Shown here in pieces: positions 17,194 to 25,588 of a stretch of DNA of 50,538 bases. A model generated the notes under the pieces. That model was given only the letters and a program-made list of their open reading frames with translations. It had not been told where the DNA came from and ran no database searches. The DNA is from Alkalibacter saccharofermentans DSM 14828 (GTDB lineage Bacteria; Bacillota; Clostridia; Eubacteriales; Alkalibacteraceae). How positions within the stretch are numbered: position 1 is the first letter of the stretch; each line of letters opens with the position of its first letter. The position numbers were made by a program, and so were the translations under genes. The stretch spans positions 1-50,538 of the forward strand of contig NZ_FQTU01000017.1 of NCBI RefSeq assembly GCF_900128885.1, read 5' to 3'.

Positions 17194-18525
17194 ATGATAA
17201 AAAGCGATAAAGGGAAAATAGTCTATATCTTAATACTTGCACTGTTAAACGTCGCATTGCTGTCAGTAGGACACGCAGTGGGATCTTCGCTTTTGTTGCT
17301 TTTGGCCATTATGTGGTTTGCGATGCTTGCCGTAGTTGCACCTAGGGAATACTACATGCCTATAATGATATTTTATCTCCCTTGGACAGCACTCCTCAAA
17401 CTGTCTCCCGGCATGAGCTCGGTCCATTCACTGGTGACGCTTTTGGTACTGTTGATAGTGGGAGCCAAATGGTTAAAGAAAAACCCTGATATATCGGGAG
17501 GATATTTTGCCATTGTTATCATATTTGCAGCATATACTCTTATCATAAAGTTTCTTAACAGGCTGCCCTTGGAGCCTCAATATATTTTTTTTATGGCAAT
17601 GATGCTTTTTATACCTATTTATCTTGTGGAATACAAGGAGAAAGTACGTTTTGATGTAAGCGTGCTCTTTTTGGCCTTTGGAAACTTGGCGGCTTGTATT
17701 TCCGCGCTTTTACTAATAGATAATTCTAACATACAACCATTTATAGTAATTAATAACGAGATGTCCGTAGGCATCAGGTTTAGTGCATTTTATTCAGATC
17801 CAAACTATTTTTCTGCTCAGATGCTGGTTGCGATTTCAGGGCTTATGATTATACTGACTAAGACAAAAAATAAAAAGAACATAATACCTGCAGTGATACT
17901 GATAATAGCCTTGATATACTATGCCATGCAGTCAGTTTCAAAGGCTTTCATGCTCTCGGCTTTTGTGGTTTTATCTCTTTGGTTGTTTAATCTTATGACG
18001 GGTAAAAGGTCCATTTCATTTAAAATATATCTGGTGGTCGCAATTATGGGAGTGGTGTTTTTTGTTTTAAGTCAAGACTTGTTCATGCAGCAGCTGGAGC
18101 TTTACCTTTTGAGATTTGGGCGAGTAGAGGACGCATCATCTCTAACCACCGGACGTGTAGGTTTGTGGGGCGTGTACCTCAACTATCTTATGACTAATAC
18201 CGACAAGCTGTTGTTTGGAATTGGTCTCTCGGAAGACCAGCTGAGGATCATATTGAATACAAATAATGCCCATATGACCCTAATAGAGATGCTTTATCAA
18301 ATCGGGCTGTTTGGCGTGATCTTAATGGGGATTTGGTGGAAAAGTCTTTTCAAAGGTTTCATGGATGACAGAAAACTTGTTTATTCGGACTGGATGAACA
18401 TGGGGATTTTAGCTATTGCGATAGTTATGCCTTGGTTTGGACTGGACGTTTTATACTTTAGAGAATTTTTCTATTTTCCGGCGATATTGCTTTTGATGAA
18501 AAAGTATTTGGTTGAAAACGCATAG
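17194..18525 (+). CDS. O-antigen-type polysaccharide polymerase or ligase (Wzy-like)
   Basis: 443 residues, almost entirely hydrophobic with about 11-12 membrane segments and one larger external loop at about 290-350 (LLRFGRVEDASSLTTGR). That loop carries the TTGR-x-GLW-x3-L pattern common in Wzy/WaaL proteins. In a Wzx/Wzy locus it would join lipid-linked repeat units on the outer membrane face. Polymerase is favoured because a flippase and chain-length protein follow. Confidence 0.82.
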   Translation: MIKSDKGKIVYILILALLNVALLSVGHAVGSSLLLLLAIMWFAMLAVVAPREYYMPIMIFYLPWTALLKLSPGMSSVHSLVTLLVLLIVGAKWLKKNPDISGGYFAIVIIFAAYTLIIKFLNRLPLEPQYIFFMAMMLFIPIYLVEYKEKVRFDVSVLFLAFGNLAACISALLLIDNSNIQPFIVINNEMSVGIRFSAFYSDPNYFSAQMLVAISGLMIILTKTKNKKNIIPAVILIIALIYYAMQSVSKAFMLSAFVVLSLWLFNLMTGKRSISFKIYLVVAIMGVVFFVLSQDLFMQQLELYLLRFGRVEDASSLTTGRVGLWGVYLNYLMTNTDKLLFGIGLSEDQLRIILNTNNAHMTLIEMLYQIGLFGVILMGIWWKSLFKGFMDDRKLVYSDWMNMGILAIAIVMPWFGLDVLYFREFFYFPAILLLMKKYLVENA

Positions 18526-18543
18526 AATGGAATGAGATAAGCG

Positions 18544-19710
18544 ATGGACAGGGTAAAAATAAAGCAGGGATTAAAAAAAATAAAACGAGAATATCTGTTG
18601 AAGGAGATAAACACCGGTGGCTTTCATACTGAAAGGAAGCTGCTCGTTTTCGAATCGGATGACTGGGGCAGCATTAGAATGCCGTCTGGAGAGATATATG
18701 AAAAGCTGGTTTCCATTGAGGATCCGGTGGATAAAGATCCTTTTACAAAATTTGATTCTCTTGAAAGTGAAGAAGACGTTAAAGCGCTGTTAAAGGCATT
18801 GGAAAATTTCAGGGATAAAAACGGTAGAAATCCTGTGGTTACTGCAAATTTCGCTGTTGCAAATCCGGACTTTAGGAAGATAGAAGAAGGAAAATTTGAA
18901 AGTTACTACTACGAGCCCTTTACAAAAACTTATGAGAGATACCCATCCCATAGAGGTTCTTTTATCGAATTGAATAAAGCAGTTCGCAAAGGAGTGATTT
19001 TTCCTCAATTTCACTGTAGGGAACACTTAAACGTACCAAGGTGGATGAGAGACTTGAAATCCGGTAAAGATGAAGTTAGAAGAGCCTTTGACTATAATAT
19101 GATAAGCACTGCCAGCTCCTTTGATAAGGACAACAAGTTTGCCTACATGGATTCCTTTAATTTATCAAATAATGAGGACGCGTCATATATGCCAAGTGTT
19201 CTAAAGGAGGGCCTGGAACTTTTTGAAGACATATTCGGGTTTAAATCAAAATCTTTTATAGCCTCTTGCTACGTATGGGATGATGATCTGGAAGAGGAGC
19301 TGTTTAAGCTTGGTATAGAGTTTATTCAGGGCGGAAGGGTTCAGCTGGTTCCAAGGCCAGAAAAACAGGGTTCTTTTTACGATGAAAGAAGGCATTGCAT
19401 TGGGCAAAAAAATAAAAGAGGCCAGATATACCTTGTGAGAAATTGCGACTTTGAGCCGGCGTGGAATCCGGATTACGATTGGGTTGAGAGGTGTATTGAG
19501 GAAATCGAGCATGCATTCAAGTATAAAAAGCCTGCGACTGTTAGCACTCACAGGCTCAACTACATGGGGTTTATACATGAAAACAACAGAGAAAAAAACC
19601 TGGGGCTCCTGAGCAATCTGTTTGAAAAGGTTTTGGAGAAATGGCCGGATATAGAATTCTTGACAACTGTGGAGCTTGGAGATTTGATTAAAACCAACGG
19701 AAACAACTAG
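18544..19710 (+). CDS. polysaccharide deacetylase-like family protein
   Basis: 388 residues. LLVFESDDWGSIRMP near residue 37 is the hallmark of a NodB-related family in capsule loci. Later conserved segments are FPQFHCREHLNVPRWM, FIASCYVWDDDLE and ATVSTHRLNYMG. Histidines and aspartates suitable for a metal site are present. It has no signal peptide, so it would act in the cytoplasm or on lipid-linked intermediates. Together with the 14395 gene this gives two different deacetylase-like proteins in one locus. Confidence 0.65.
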   Translation: MDRVKIKQGLKKIKREYLLKEINTGGFHTERKLLVFESDDWGSIRMPSGEIYEKLVSIEDPVDKDPFTKFDSLESEEDVKALLKALENFRDKNGRNPVVTANFAVANPDFRKIEEGKFESYYYEPFTKTYERYPSHRGSFIELNKAVRKGVIFPQFHCREHLNVPRWMRDLKSGKDEVRRAFDYNMISTASSFDKDNKFAYMDSFNLSNNEDASYMPSVLKEGLELFEDIFGFKSKSFIASCYVWDDDLEEELFKLGIEFIQGGRVQLVPRPEKQGSFYDERRHCIGQKNKRGQIYLVRNCDFEPAWNPDYDWVERCIEEIEHAFKYKKPATVSTHRLNYMGFIHENNREKNLGLLSNLFEKVLEKWPDIEFLTTVELGDLIKTNGNN

Positions 19711-19722
19711 GAGGCGGAGTGG

Positions 19723-20541
19723 ATGACAATGAAAAAACTCGATATAGATAGACTGCACCAGATACTCTTAGAAGCTTTAAAGGAAGTTCACCGAATATGC
19801 TTAAAATACGATATTAAGTATTATATGGTTGGGGGTTCGCTGATAGGCGCTGTCAGGCATAAGGGATTTGTCCCTTGGGATGCAGACATCGATTTGGCCA
19901 TGATGAGATCAGACTATGATAAATTCTTGTCTGTGTGCGAATACGAACTGAGCGGCAAGTATTTTTTGCAAAATTACCATACTGATGTTGATTTCAGCCC
20001 TCCCATCAGCAGGCTGTGCGTTCAGGGCACTTATGTCTGCGAGCATTTTTTCAGGCACCTTAAATTTAACAAAGGAGCCTACTTAGATGTTTTTTCCCTT
20101 GACAACATACCAAATGAATTGGTGTTGAGAGACAAGCAAAAGAAACGGTTGGAGATGATAGACAAGCTGATGATTTATAAGCTTTGTATCGTATATGACA
20201 AGGGAATCTTAAACAGCAAGCTTATCGCAAAAAAAATAATACAATTATTTATGATTCCTCTTTCCCTTTCCTTCTTTCAAAGAAACAGGGAAAAGGAGAT
20301 GACAAAATATAACATTGATGAGGAGACAGAATATGTTTGCCAAACAGCAATCAAATACGGATACGACAGGGGTACTCATCTTCGCAGCACCTTTGGAGAC
20401 CCTGTACTGATGGAATTTGAAGGAGAAAAATATTATGTGCCTCATGACTGGGACAGTTATCTAAAAACAACTTACGGAGACTACATGAAGCTGCCTCCCA
20501 TTGAGGAGAGAAAACCGGTTTATGACGTCTATGAACTTTAA
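19723..20541 (+). CDS. LicD family phosphotransferase
   Basis: 272 residues. The nucleotidyltransferase-fold motif YYMVGGSLIGAVRHKGFVPW DADIDLAMM (GGS-x9-D-x-D) is clear near residues 32-60. The first Asp of the usual DDDID is followed by Ala, but the D-x-D pair is kept. LicD proteins move phosphocholine or other phospho-groups onto glycans. No choline uptake or activation genes are nearby, so the donor is open. GGAGG lies 8 nt before ATG 19723. Confidence 0.9.
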   Translation: MTMKKLDIDRLHQILLEALKEVHRICLKYDIKYYMVGGSLIGAVRHKGFVPWDADIDLAMMRSDYDKFLSVCEYELSGKYFLQNYHTDVDFSPPISRLCVQGTYVCEHFFRHLKFNKGAYLDVFSLDNIPNELVLRDKQKKRLEMIDKLMIYKLCIVYDKGILNSKLIAKKIIQLFMIPLSLSFFQRNREKEMTKYNIDEETEYVCQTAIKYGYDRGTHLRSTFGDPVLMEFEGEKYYVPHDWDSYLKTTYGDYMKLPPIEERKPVYDVYEL

Positions 20542-20556
20542 AAGGGGTTGGAGGCA

Positions 20557-22065
20557 TTGAGGACAAAAAGGTTCATATACAATTCAGTTACCTTTGCGAC
20601 CCTCCAGGTTTTTACGATTGCCGGGGGACTGATACTAACGAGGATGTTTCTTACCACTTACGGCTCCGAATTAAACGGCTTGGTAACATCCATCATACAG
20701 TTTGTAGCATATTTTAGCTATGTTGAAGCAGGCCTGGGAACGGCTTTGATTTATGCTCTCTACAAGCCATTGGCAAAAGGCAGCTTGAGAGAGGTAGACG
20801 GCATAGTCACATTAGCCAGAAGATCCTACCTGAAGGCCAGCGGGGTGTACTTTGCCTTGGTCGTAGGGCTCTCGTTTATATATCCTTTTATAGTAAGCAG
20901 CGAGAGCACGGATTTGTTAACGATATCCCTGCTTGTAATTGTCATTGGAGCCTTCGGTGCCTTAGAGTTTTTTACCATGGCAAAGTACCGTGTTCTTTTA
21001 GTAGCTGATCAAAAGGAATATGTAATATCCATAGTGCTATCCATTGCTTACATCGTAAACTTTGCTTTGACGGCGTACATGATATCCATAGAAGCTTACG
21101 TGGTTTGGGTAAGAACGGTTCCCTTGGTATCATTTATCCTAAGGGCTGTGATGCTTCTTGCATATGTAAAGAGGAACTACCCTTATATAACATATAAAGA
21201 GCCGGCAGACAGCAAGTACTTGAAGCGCAGATGGGACGCACTTATAATGCAGCTAAGCGTCAGCATAAATACTTCCGTGCCGGTAGTGCTAATTTCGATA
21301 TTCGCATCTCTGAAAATTGCAAGCGTCTTTGCAATATACAATCTGGTGTTTTCAGGACTGATAGCAATAACATCCATATTTACAGCGGGAGTTTCCGCTT
21401 CATTTGGAAATATTGTGGCAAACAAGGAAATGGACAAGCTAAAGAGGGTGCAGACCCAGTTCGAATTTTTTATTTTTGCCGTCACTGCTTTTTTATATGC
21501 CTGCGCTTTAATTCTTATCGACTCTTTTGTAGAGCTGTATACCCAGGGAGTCACAGACATCGATTATGCCAGCAATGTCTACGGATATCTGTTTGTTACC
21601 TGGGGAGTATTGTTTAACGTTAGGATTCCATACACGGCGCTTATAAACTCATCGGGTCTTTACAGGGAAACGAGAAGGGTAAACATTTGGCAGATAGTAT
21701 TGATAATTACAACAGGAGCTGTTTTAGTTCAGTTTTGGGAAATGACAGGAGTTCTTTTGGCCATGATAATATCCGCATCTTACTGGGTTTATGGTCTTAT
21801 AGATGTAGTGAAAAAAGCAGTACTGGATACAGCCCCTAAAACTACGTATATTAGAGTCGTAAGAATGTTTGTAGTGATAGCTGTTTCTATCCTGCCATTT
21901 AGGCTTGGCATGACTATAGACCCGTCAACATACGGAGGGTGGGTGCGTGATGCTTTTGCAGTGGCCGCTTGGTGTGGTATTGTTACCCTGGTGATAAGCT
22001 TTATCTTTGATAGAAAGGTGATGCTCGAAATCTTTGTTAGAATCAAGGAACTGGTAAGGCGATAA
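20557..22065 (+). CDS. polysaccharide flippase (Wzx-like, MOP superfamily)
   Basis: About 502 residues with roughly 12-14 membrane helices and the N-terminal RFIYNSVTFATLQVFTIAGG typical of Wzx exporters. It should flip the lipid-linked repeat unit across the membrane. The start is taken as TTG 20557, with AAAGGGG 9 nt upstream; TTG 20548 directly abuts that site. It follows LicD by 15 nt. Confidence 0.88.
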   Translation: MRTKRFIYNSVTFATLQVFTIAGGLILTRMFLTTYGSELNGLVTSIIQFVAYFSYVEAGLGTALIYALYKPLAKGSLREVDGIVTLARRSYLKASGVYFALVVGLSFIYPFIVSSESTDLLTISLLVIVIGAFGALEFFTMAKYRVLLVADQKEYVISIVLSIAYIVNFALTAYMISIEAYVVWVRTVPLVSFILRAVMLLAYVKRNYPYITYKEPADSKYLKRRWDALIMQLSVSINTSVPVVLISIFASLKIASVFAIYNLVFSGLIAITSIFTAGVSASFGNIVANKEMDKLKRVQTQFEFFIFAVTAFLYACALILIDSFVELYTQGVTDIDYASNVYGYLFVTWGVLFNVRIPYTALINSSGLYRETRRVNIWQIVLIITTGAVLVQFWEMTGVLLAMIISASYWVYGLIDVVKKAVLDTAPKTTYIRVVRMFVVIAVSILPFRLGMTIDPSTYGGWVRDAFAVAAWCGIVTLVISFIFDRKVMLEIFVRIKELVRR

Positions 22066-22159
22066 AGTTTTTCCGCGGTAGACAAGTTGTGTTTTGAATA
22101 ACTCTTTGAGAGGTATAAGTAAATTAAAGATGGTGTGTCCACAGGAAGGGTGATCGGCT

Positions 22160-22858
22160 TTGAGTATAAGAAGATTGATAGGAGTTCTAAAAAGCAAGTG
22201 GTGGGTCATGGCCTTTGCCTTCTTAGTAGGAGGGGTTCTGGCCGGTTTGATGATTTCGTATACTCCTCCAACATATAAAGCCGAAGTAACCCTTTATTCA
22301 ATGGATCTGGAAAGAATAAGAGAAGAAGGACAAACATTGGAGTTTTACGACATTCAGCTTAGTCGGGAGGTATTAAACCAGTTTAGGGAGGTAATCCACA
22401 GCAGGAGGGTTATCTCAGCTGTAATAGAGGAGCTTGGGCAGTATAATCTGACGGAAAAAGAAATACTCGAAAAAACCGCAATATCAAGCAGCATAGATTC
22501 AAATATATTTTATATCAACGCGAAGGACAAAGATCCGGAAAAGGCTGCGATTGTAGCAAATTCCATGGCTAGGACTTTTTCGACGGTTATTAGAAGCATT
22601 ATCAATACAGAAAACGTCGGCATACTTGATGAGGCAATAGTACCTATCGAACCGGAAAGAAATTATGGGGTGGCATTTATGATCCTAGGCATGATAGCAG
22701 GTTCGGTATTGTCATTTAGCGCATTATACGTAATGGAATATTTTAATCCAAAAGTATATTTCGAAGAAGATCTAGTGGAAGGTTTGGGTTTTAGAGTGAT
22801 GGGAACTATACCAAGACACAATACTGATGAAGGGGATTTTGGCTATGGGGGGAAATAA
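22160..22858 (+). CDS. polysaccharide chain-length/tyrosine-kinase modulator (Wzz/YveK-like)
   Basis: 232 residues with helices near 15-33 and 172-193 flanking an extracytoplasmic Wzz domain (PPTYKAEVTLYS at the start, ARTFSTVIRSIINTENVGILDEAIVP at the end). In Gram-positives this subunit activates a separate cytoplasmic BY-kinase, here the next gene. TTG start at 22160 with GGAAGGGTG 8 nt upstream. It overlaps the kinase gene by 14 nt. Confidence 0.85.
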   Translation: MSIRRLIGVLKSKWWVMAFAFLVGGVLAGLMISYTPPTYKAEVTLYSMDLERIREEGQTLEFYDIQLSREVLNQFREVIHSRRVISAVIEELGQYNLTEKEILEKTAISSSIDSNIFYINAKDKDPEKAAIVANSMARTFSTVIRSIINTENVGILDEAIVPIEPERNYGVAFMILGMIAGSVLSFSALYVMEYFNPKVYFEEDLVEGLGFRVMGTIPRHNTDEGDFGYGGK

Positions 22859-23567
22859 AGCACTCAGCTCACATAAAATAAACAGAGCAGTAACTAGTGC
22901 ATACGAGGTGCTAGCGGTAAATTTAAAGCTTGCCAAGGAAGAAGATAGCAGAAAGACCACGAGCTACGTCATGACAAGCTGCAGCCGGGCAGAGGGGAAA
23001 ACGAGCATAGCATACGGGTTGGCTAAGACTATGGCATCTTCAGGCTTTAAGACTCTGCTTGTGGATGGAGACATGAGAAAGCCTTTAGCTGCGAAAAAAA
23101 TAAAGAACAAGGGAAATATGGGACTTAGTGATATTCTGTTGGGTAAATGCTCTATGGAAGATGCCTTGCTTGAGACAGATACGGATAATCTGCATTATAT
23201 TTCATCGGGGTGTGACAATAAAAATCCCATAGCACTTCTTATGGGCAACAGGTTTTCACGGTTTGTCGATGAGACTGAGAGGGTCTATAGTATAGTTATA
23301 TTTGATTCTCCTGCAATAGAAGACTACTTTGATGCGGCAATAATCGCCTCAAACGTGGATTCGACCATCCTGGTTGTAAAAAAAGCCAAGACGTCACTTA
23401 AAAGCCTTGAGGATGTAAAGGACAAACTTGAAAAGATAGGTGCCCACATCGCAGGTGTTGTAATAAACAGCGGCGGAAAGAGCAAAAAAAACCTAAATTT
23501 AAGGGACTATGAGAAAGGTTTCGTCTCCGGCAATATGGTATCCGATGAAGGTAAATGTGGACGATGA
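22845..23567 (+). CDS. BY-type tyrosine-protein kinase (CpsD/YwqD-like)
   Basis: About 240 residues. Walker A is in SCSRAEGKTSIAYGLAK, Walker A' is LLVDGDMRKP and Walker B is IVIFDSPAIED. This is the split Gram-positive form, activated by the upstream membrane partner. The usual C-terminal tyrosine cluster is missing: only one Tyr (LRDYEKGF) lies in the last 35 residues. Cycling by autophosphorylation may therefore differ, and no CpsB/YwqE phosphatase is in the window. ATG 22845 has GAAGGGG 9 nt upstream. Confidence 0.85.
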   Translation: MGGNKALSSHKINRAVTSAYEVLAVNLKLAKEEDSRKTTSYVMTSCSRAEGKTSIAYGLAKTMASSGFKTLLVDGDMRKPLAAKKIKNKGNMGLSDILLGKCSMEDALLETDTDNLHYISSGCDNKNPIALLMGNRFSRFVDETERVYSIVIFDSPAIEDYFDAAIIASNVDSTILVVKKAKTSLKSLEDVKDKLEKIGAHIAGVVINSGGKSKKNLNLRDYEKGFVSGNMVSDEGKCGR

Positions 23568-23642
23568 ACCAAAAAACATAAATTGTAAATAATGGGTACA
23601 CAAACTTAGTTCGAAAGCAATAAATTCAGATAAAACTTAATG

Positions 23643-23671
23643 TTGACATGGGAAAACAGCTGTGATAACAT
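23643..23671 (+). promoter_or_regulatory. promoter of the riboswitch-controlled beta-helix gene
   Basis: TTGACA (23643-23648), 17-bp spacer, and TGATAACAT, an extended -10 (TAACAT at 23666-23671). It lies 100 bases upstream of the c-di-GMP aptamer and leaves a 5' leader of about 230 nt. Confidence 0.65.
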
Positions 23672-23770
23672 CATGAAAAATAAAGGTTTTAGAGATATTG
23701 GACCTTTTAGTAAGCGACAGTTTGTCTGAACGAAGCATTCCCAGTTAATTTAAAACAAATTAAACTTCAA

Positions 23771-23842
23771 ATGATAATGGCAGACCTTCCGAAAGAAAGG
23801 GGCGCAAAGCTATAGGGCCTGTAAAATGGCAGCCAGCTACCA
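23771..23842 (+). promoter_or_regulatory. c-di-GMP-I (GEMM-I) riboswitch
   Basis: The order of conserved parts matches GEMM-I aptamers: GGCAGACC, a GAAA-capped P2 stem (CCTTCC-GAAA-GAAAGG), the core GGGCGCAAAGCTATAGGGCC, then P3 ending in GGCAGCCAGCTACC. A GGGG plus T7 tract follows at 23846-23856, suggesting transcriptional control. AAAAGG next to it could pair with CCTTTT at 23703-23708 as an alternative fold. It precedes the secreted beta-helix gene. The sign of regulation cannot be read from sequence alone. Confidence 0.9.
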
Positions 23843-23911
23843 AAAGGGGTTTTTTTGTTTGGAATCCATCAGGCACTCTGTTGAAAAAAGAAAGTAGAGG
23901 GAAACAAAGCA

Positions 23912-25417
23912 ATGAAAAAGAACAACAAAAGCTTTATTTTTGTCGGAATCAGTATGATTATACTCTTTGTCATGGTCGGAGCAGCATTTGCGAATCCGGG
24001 ACAATGGTTAGACACAGACGACAGCGCAGACACTAGTATAAGTCAAAGCGATAACACTATAGCAAACGAAGACAAGCCGGCATCTGAAAAAATCAATGAT
24101 GCAGAAGAAGAGACGGAAAAACAAGAAGAAGAAAAAGAAGCAGAAAAAAAGGTTGAAGCAAGTGACAAAAAAGATGCAGAAAAATCAGTTGCAAGCACTG
24201 AATCTTCAGCTTCCAAATCAACAAGCACTTCATCCACAAGCACGTCAACGGCAAACACATCAACAGCTTCAAAAAGCAGCAGCACAAGTACTCAAAGCAC
24301 CGCGACTAAAACTGAAACAGCAGCTCCAAAGACTGAATCGACAACAAGTAGTGTCGAAGCAACAAGAGGAGATACCAGCGTCAAACTGGTAGCAGGAGCA
24401 TATTTTGTAGCGACTAGCGGGAACGATTCAAATCCTGGTACACAGCAACAGCCATTTAGGACCATACAGAAGGCTGCAAATACAGTTAAAGCTGGGGATA
24501 CAGTCTATATCAGAGGCGGCACCTACAACGAAAAGGTGGACATGCAAACCTCAGGGACAAGCGGCAACTATATTACATTTAGAAACTATCCAGGTGAAAA
24601 GCCGGTCGTAGACGGAAAAGGAATCGACTGGGGATACAACTGGAACAGCCTCGTGAACATTAATTCCAAGAGCTACATAAGGCTTGAAGGCCTAAGGGTG
24701 ATCAATTCCAGATGGGCGGGAATAGGCTCCACCAGGGTAGAGTCTAACTCCAACTATATTCAGGTAATAAACTGCTCTACATCCAATACGAGGGCGTCGG
24801 GAATAGCATTTTATACTGCAACAAATATTACAGTTGACGGAAATTCAGTAGAAAAGGCTTGCACGGCATCTGGTTCTCAAGAAGCGATTTCATTTTCAAA
24901 TGTGAATGGCTTCGTAATCAGAAACAACAGGGTATTTAACATAACCAACAGCGTCCAGGGAGCTGGCGGTGAGGGGATTGACGCAAAGGAAGGGTCTTCA
25001 AACGGAAAGATATACAACAATACAGTCCACGACATCGCAAAGATCGGAATATACATAGATTCTTACAGCAAGACCTCAAGCAATATCGAAGTGTACGGAA
25101 ACAACATATACAACTGTGGACAGGGAATAACCGTAGCGTCTGAAAAGGGCGGAACACTGAGAAACGTAAACATATACAACAATACCATTAGAAACTGCAG
25201 AGTTGGATACACTGTTGCAGGCTGGGATTATAATTACAGAAGTCCTATGGACAATATAAAATTTTATAATAACACCATATCTGGTGGGAACATTCGTTTG
25301 AACAATCCAGATGCAAAAAGAATCTTTATTACAGGAAACAGATTAACTGGTGGAACCATAGTAATGGACGGAGGAATTGAATCAGAGACCACTATTGAAG
25401 GGAACACAATTAATTAA
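23912..25417 (+). CDS. secreted beta-helix protein with Ser/Thr-rich linker (DUF1565-like)
   Basis: 501 residues. Signal peptide or anchor at 7-28 (FIFVGISMIILFVMVGAAFA), then a highly charged E/K stretch (about 55-95) and a Ser/Thr-rich low-complexity linker (about 95-150). The catalytic-type domain follows, opening with YFVATSGNDSNPGTQQQPF, a DUF1565 signature, and continuing as right-handed parallel beta-helix repeats rich in NxxI and Asn ladders. Such folds are found in polysaccharide lyases, epimerases and adhesins. It probably acts on the exported glycan. Its mRNA leader carries the c-di-GMP-I riboswitch, and a paralogue follows. Confidence 0.85.
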   Translation: MKKNNKSFIFVGISMIILFVMVGAAFANPGQWLDTDDSADTSISQSDNTIANEDKPASEKINDAEEETEKQEEEKEAEKKVEASDKKDAEKSVASTESSASKSTSTSSTSTSTANTSTASKSSSTSTQSTATKTETAAPKTESTTSSVEATRGDTSVKLVAGAYFVATSGNDSNPGTQQQPFRTIQKAANTVKAGDTVYIRGGTYNEKVDMQTSGTSGNYITFRNYPGEKPVVDGKGIDWGYNWNSLVNINSKSYIRLEGLRVINSRWAGIGSTRVESNSNYIQVINCSTSNTRASGIAFYTATNITVDGNSVEKACTASGSQEAISFSNVNGFVIRNNRVFNITNSVQGAGGEGIDAKEGSSNGKIYNNTVHDIAKIGIYIDSYSKTSSNIEVYGNNIYNCGQGITVASEKGGTLRNVNIYNNTIRNCRVGYTVAGWDYNYRSPMDNIKFYNNTISGGNIRLNNPDAKRIFITGNRLTGGTIVMDGGIESETTIEGNTIN

Positions 25418-25480
25418 TCATTTTTTAAAGCATCATGGGCATTAATTACAAGATTGTCAATAAAAAATGGTAAAGTGTAG

Positions 25481-25553
25481 TATAATAAGAATATAAATTG
25501 TTAAGCAAAGCCCCAAATTGTAGGTTAAGAACATCCGACAATTTTGGGGCTTG
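25481..25553 (+). promoter_or_regulatory. putative promoter and leader hairpin before the lipoprotein gene
   Basis: TATAAT at 25481-25486 may be a -10 box, but TTGTCA lies 21 bases upstream, too far for a good -35. The transcript would start with a 14-bp hairpin (AAGCCCCAAATTGT at 25507-25520 with ACAATTTTGGGGCTT at 25539-25553, one bulge). No solid T-run follows, so its role as terminator or leader element is open. Confidence 0.4.
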
Positions 25554-25588
25554 TTGCGTATATTTTTATGGAAAGAGGCGCTGATAAA

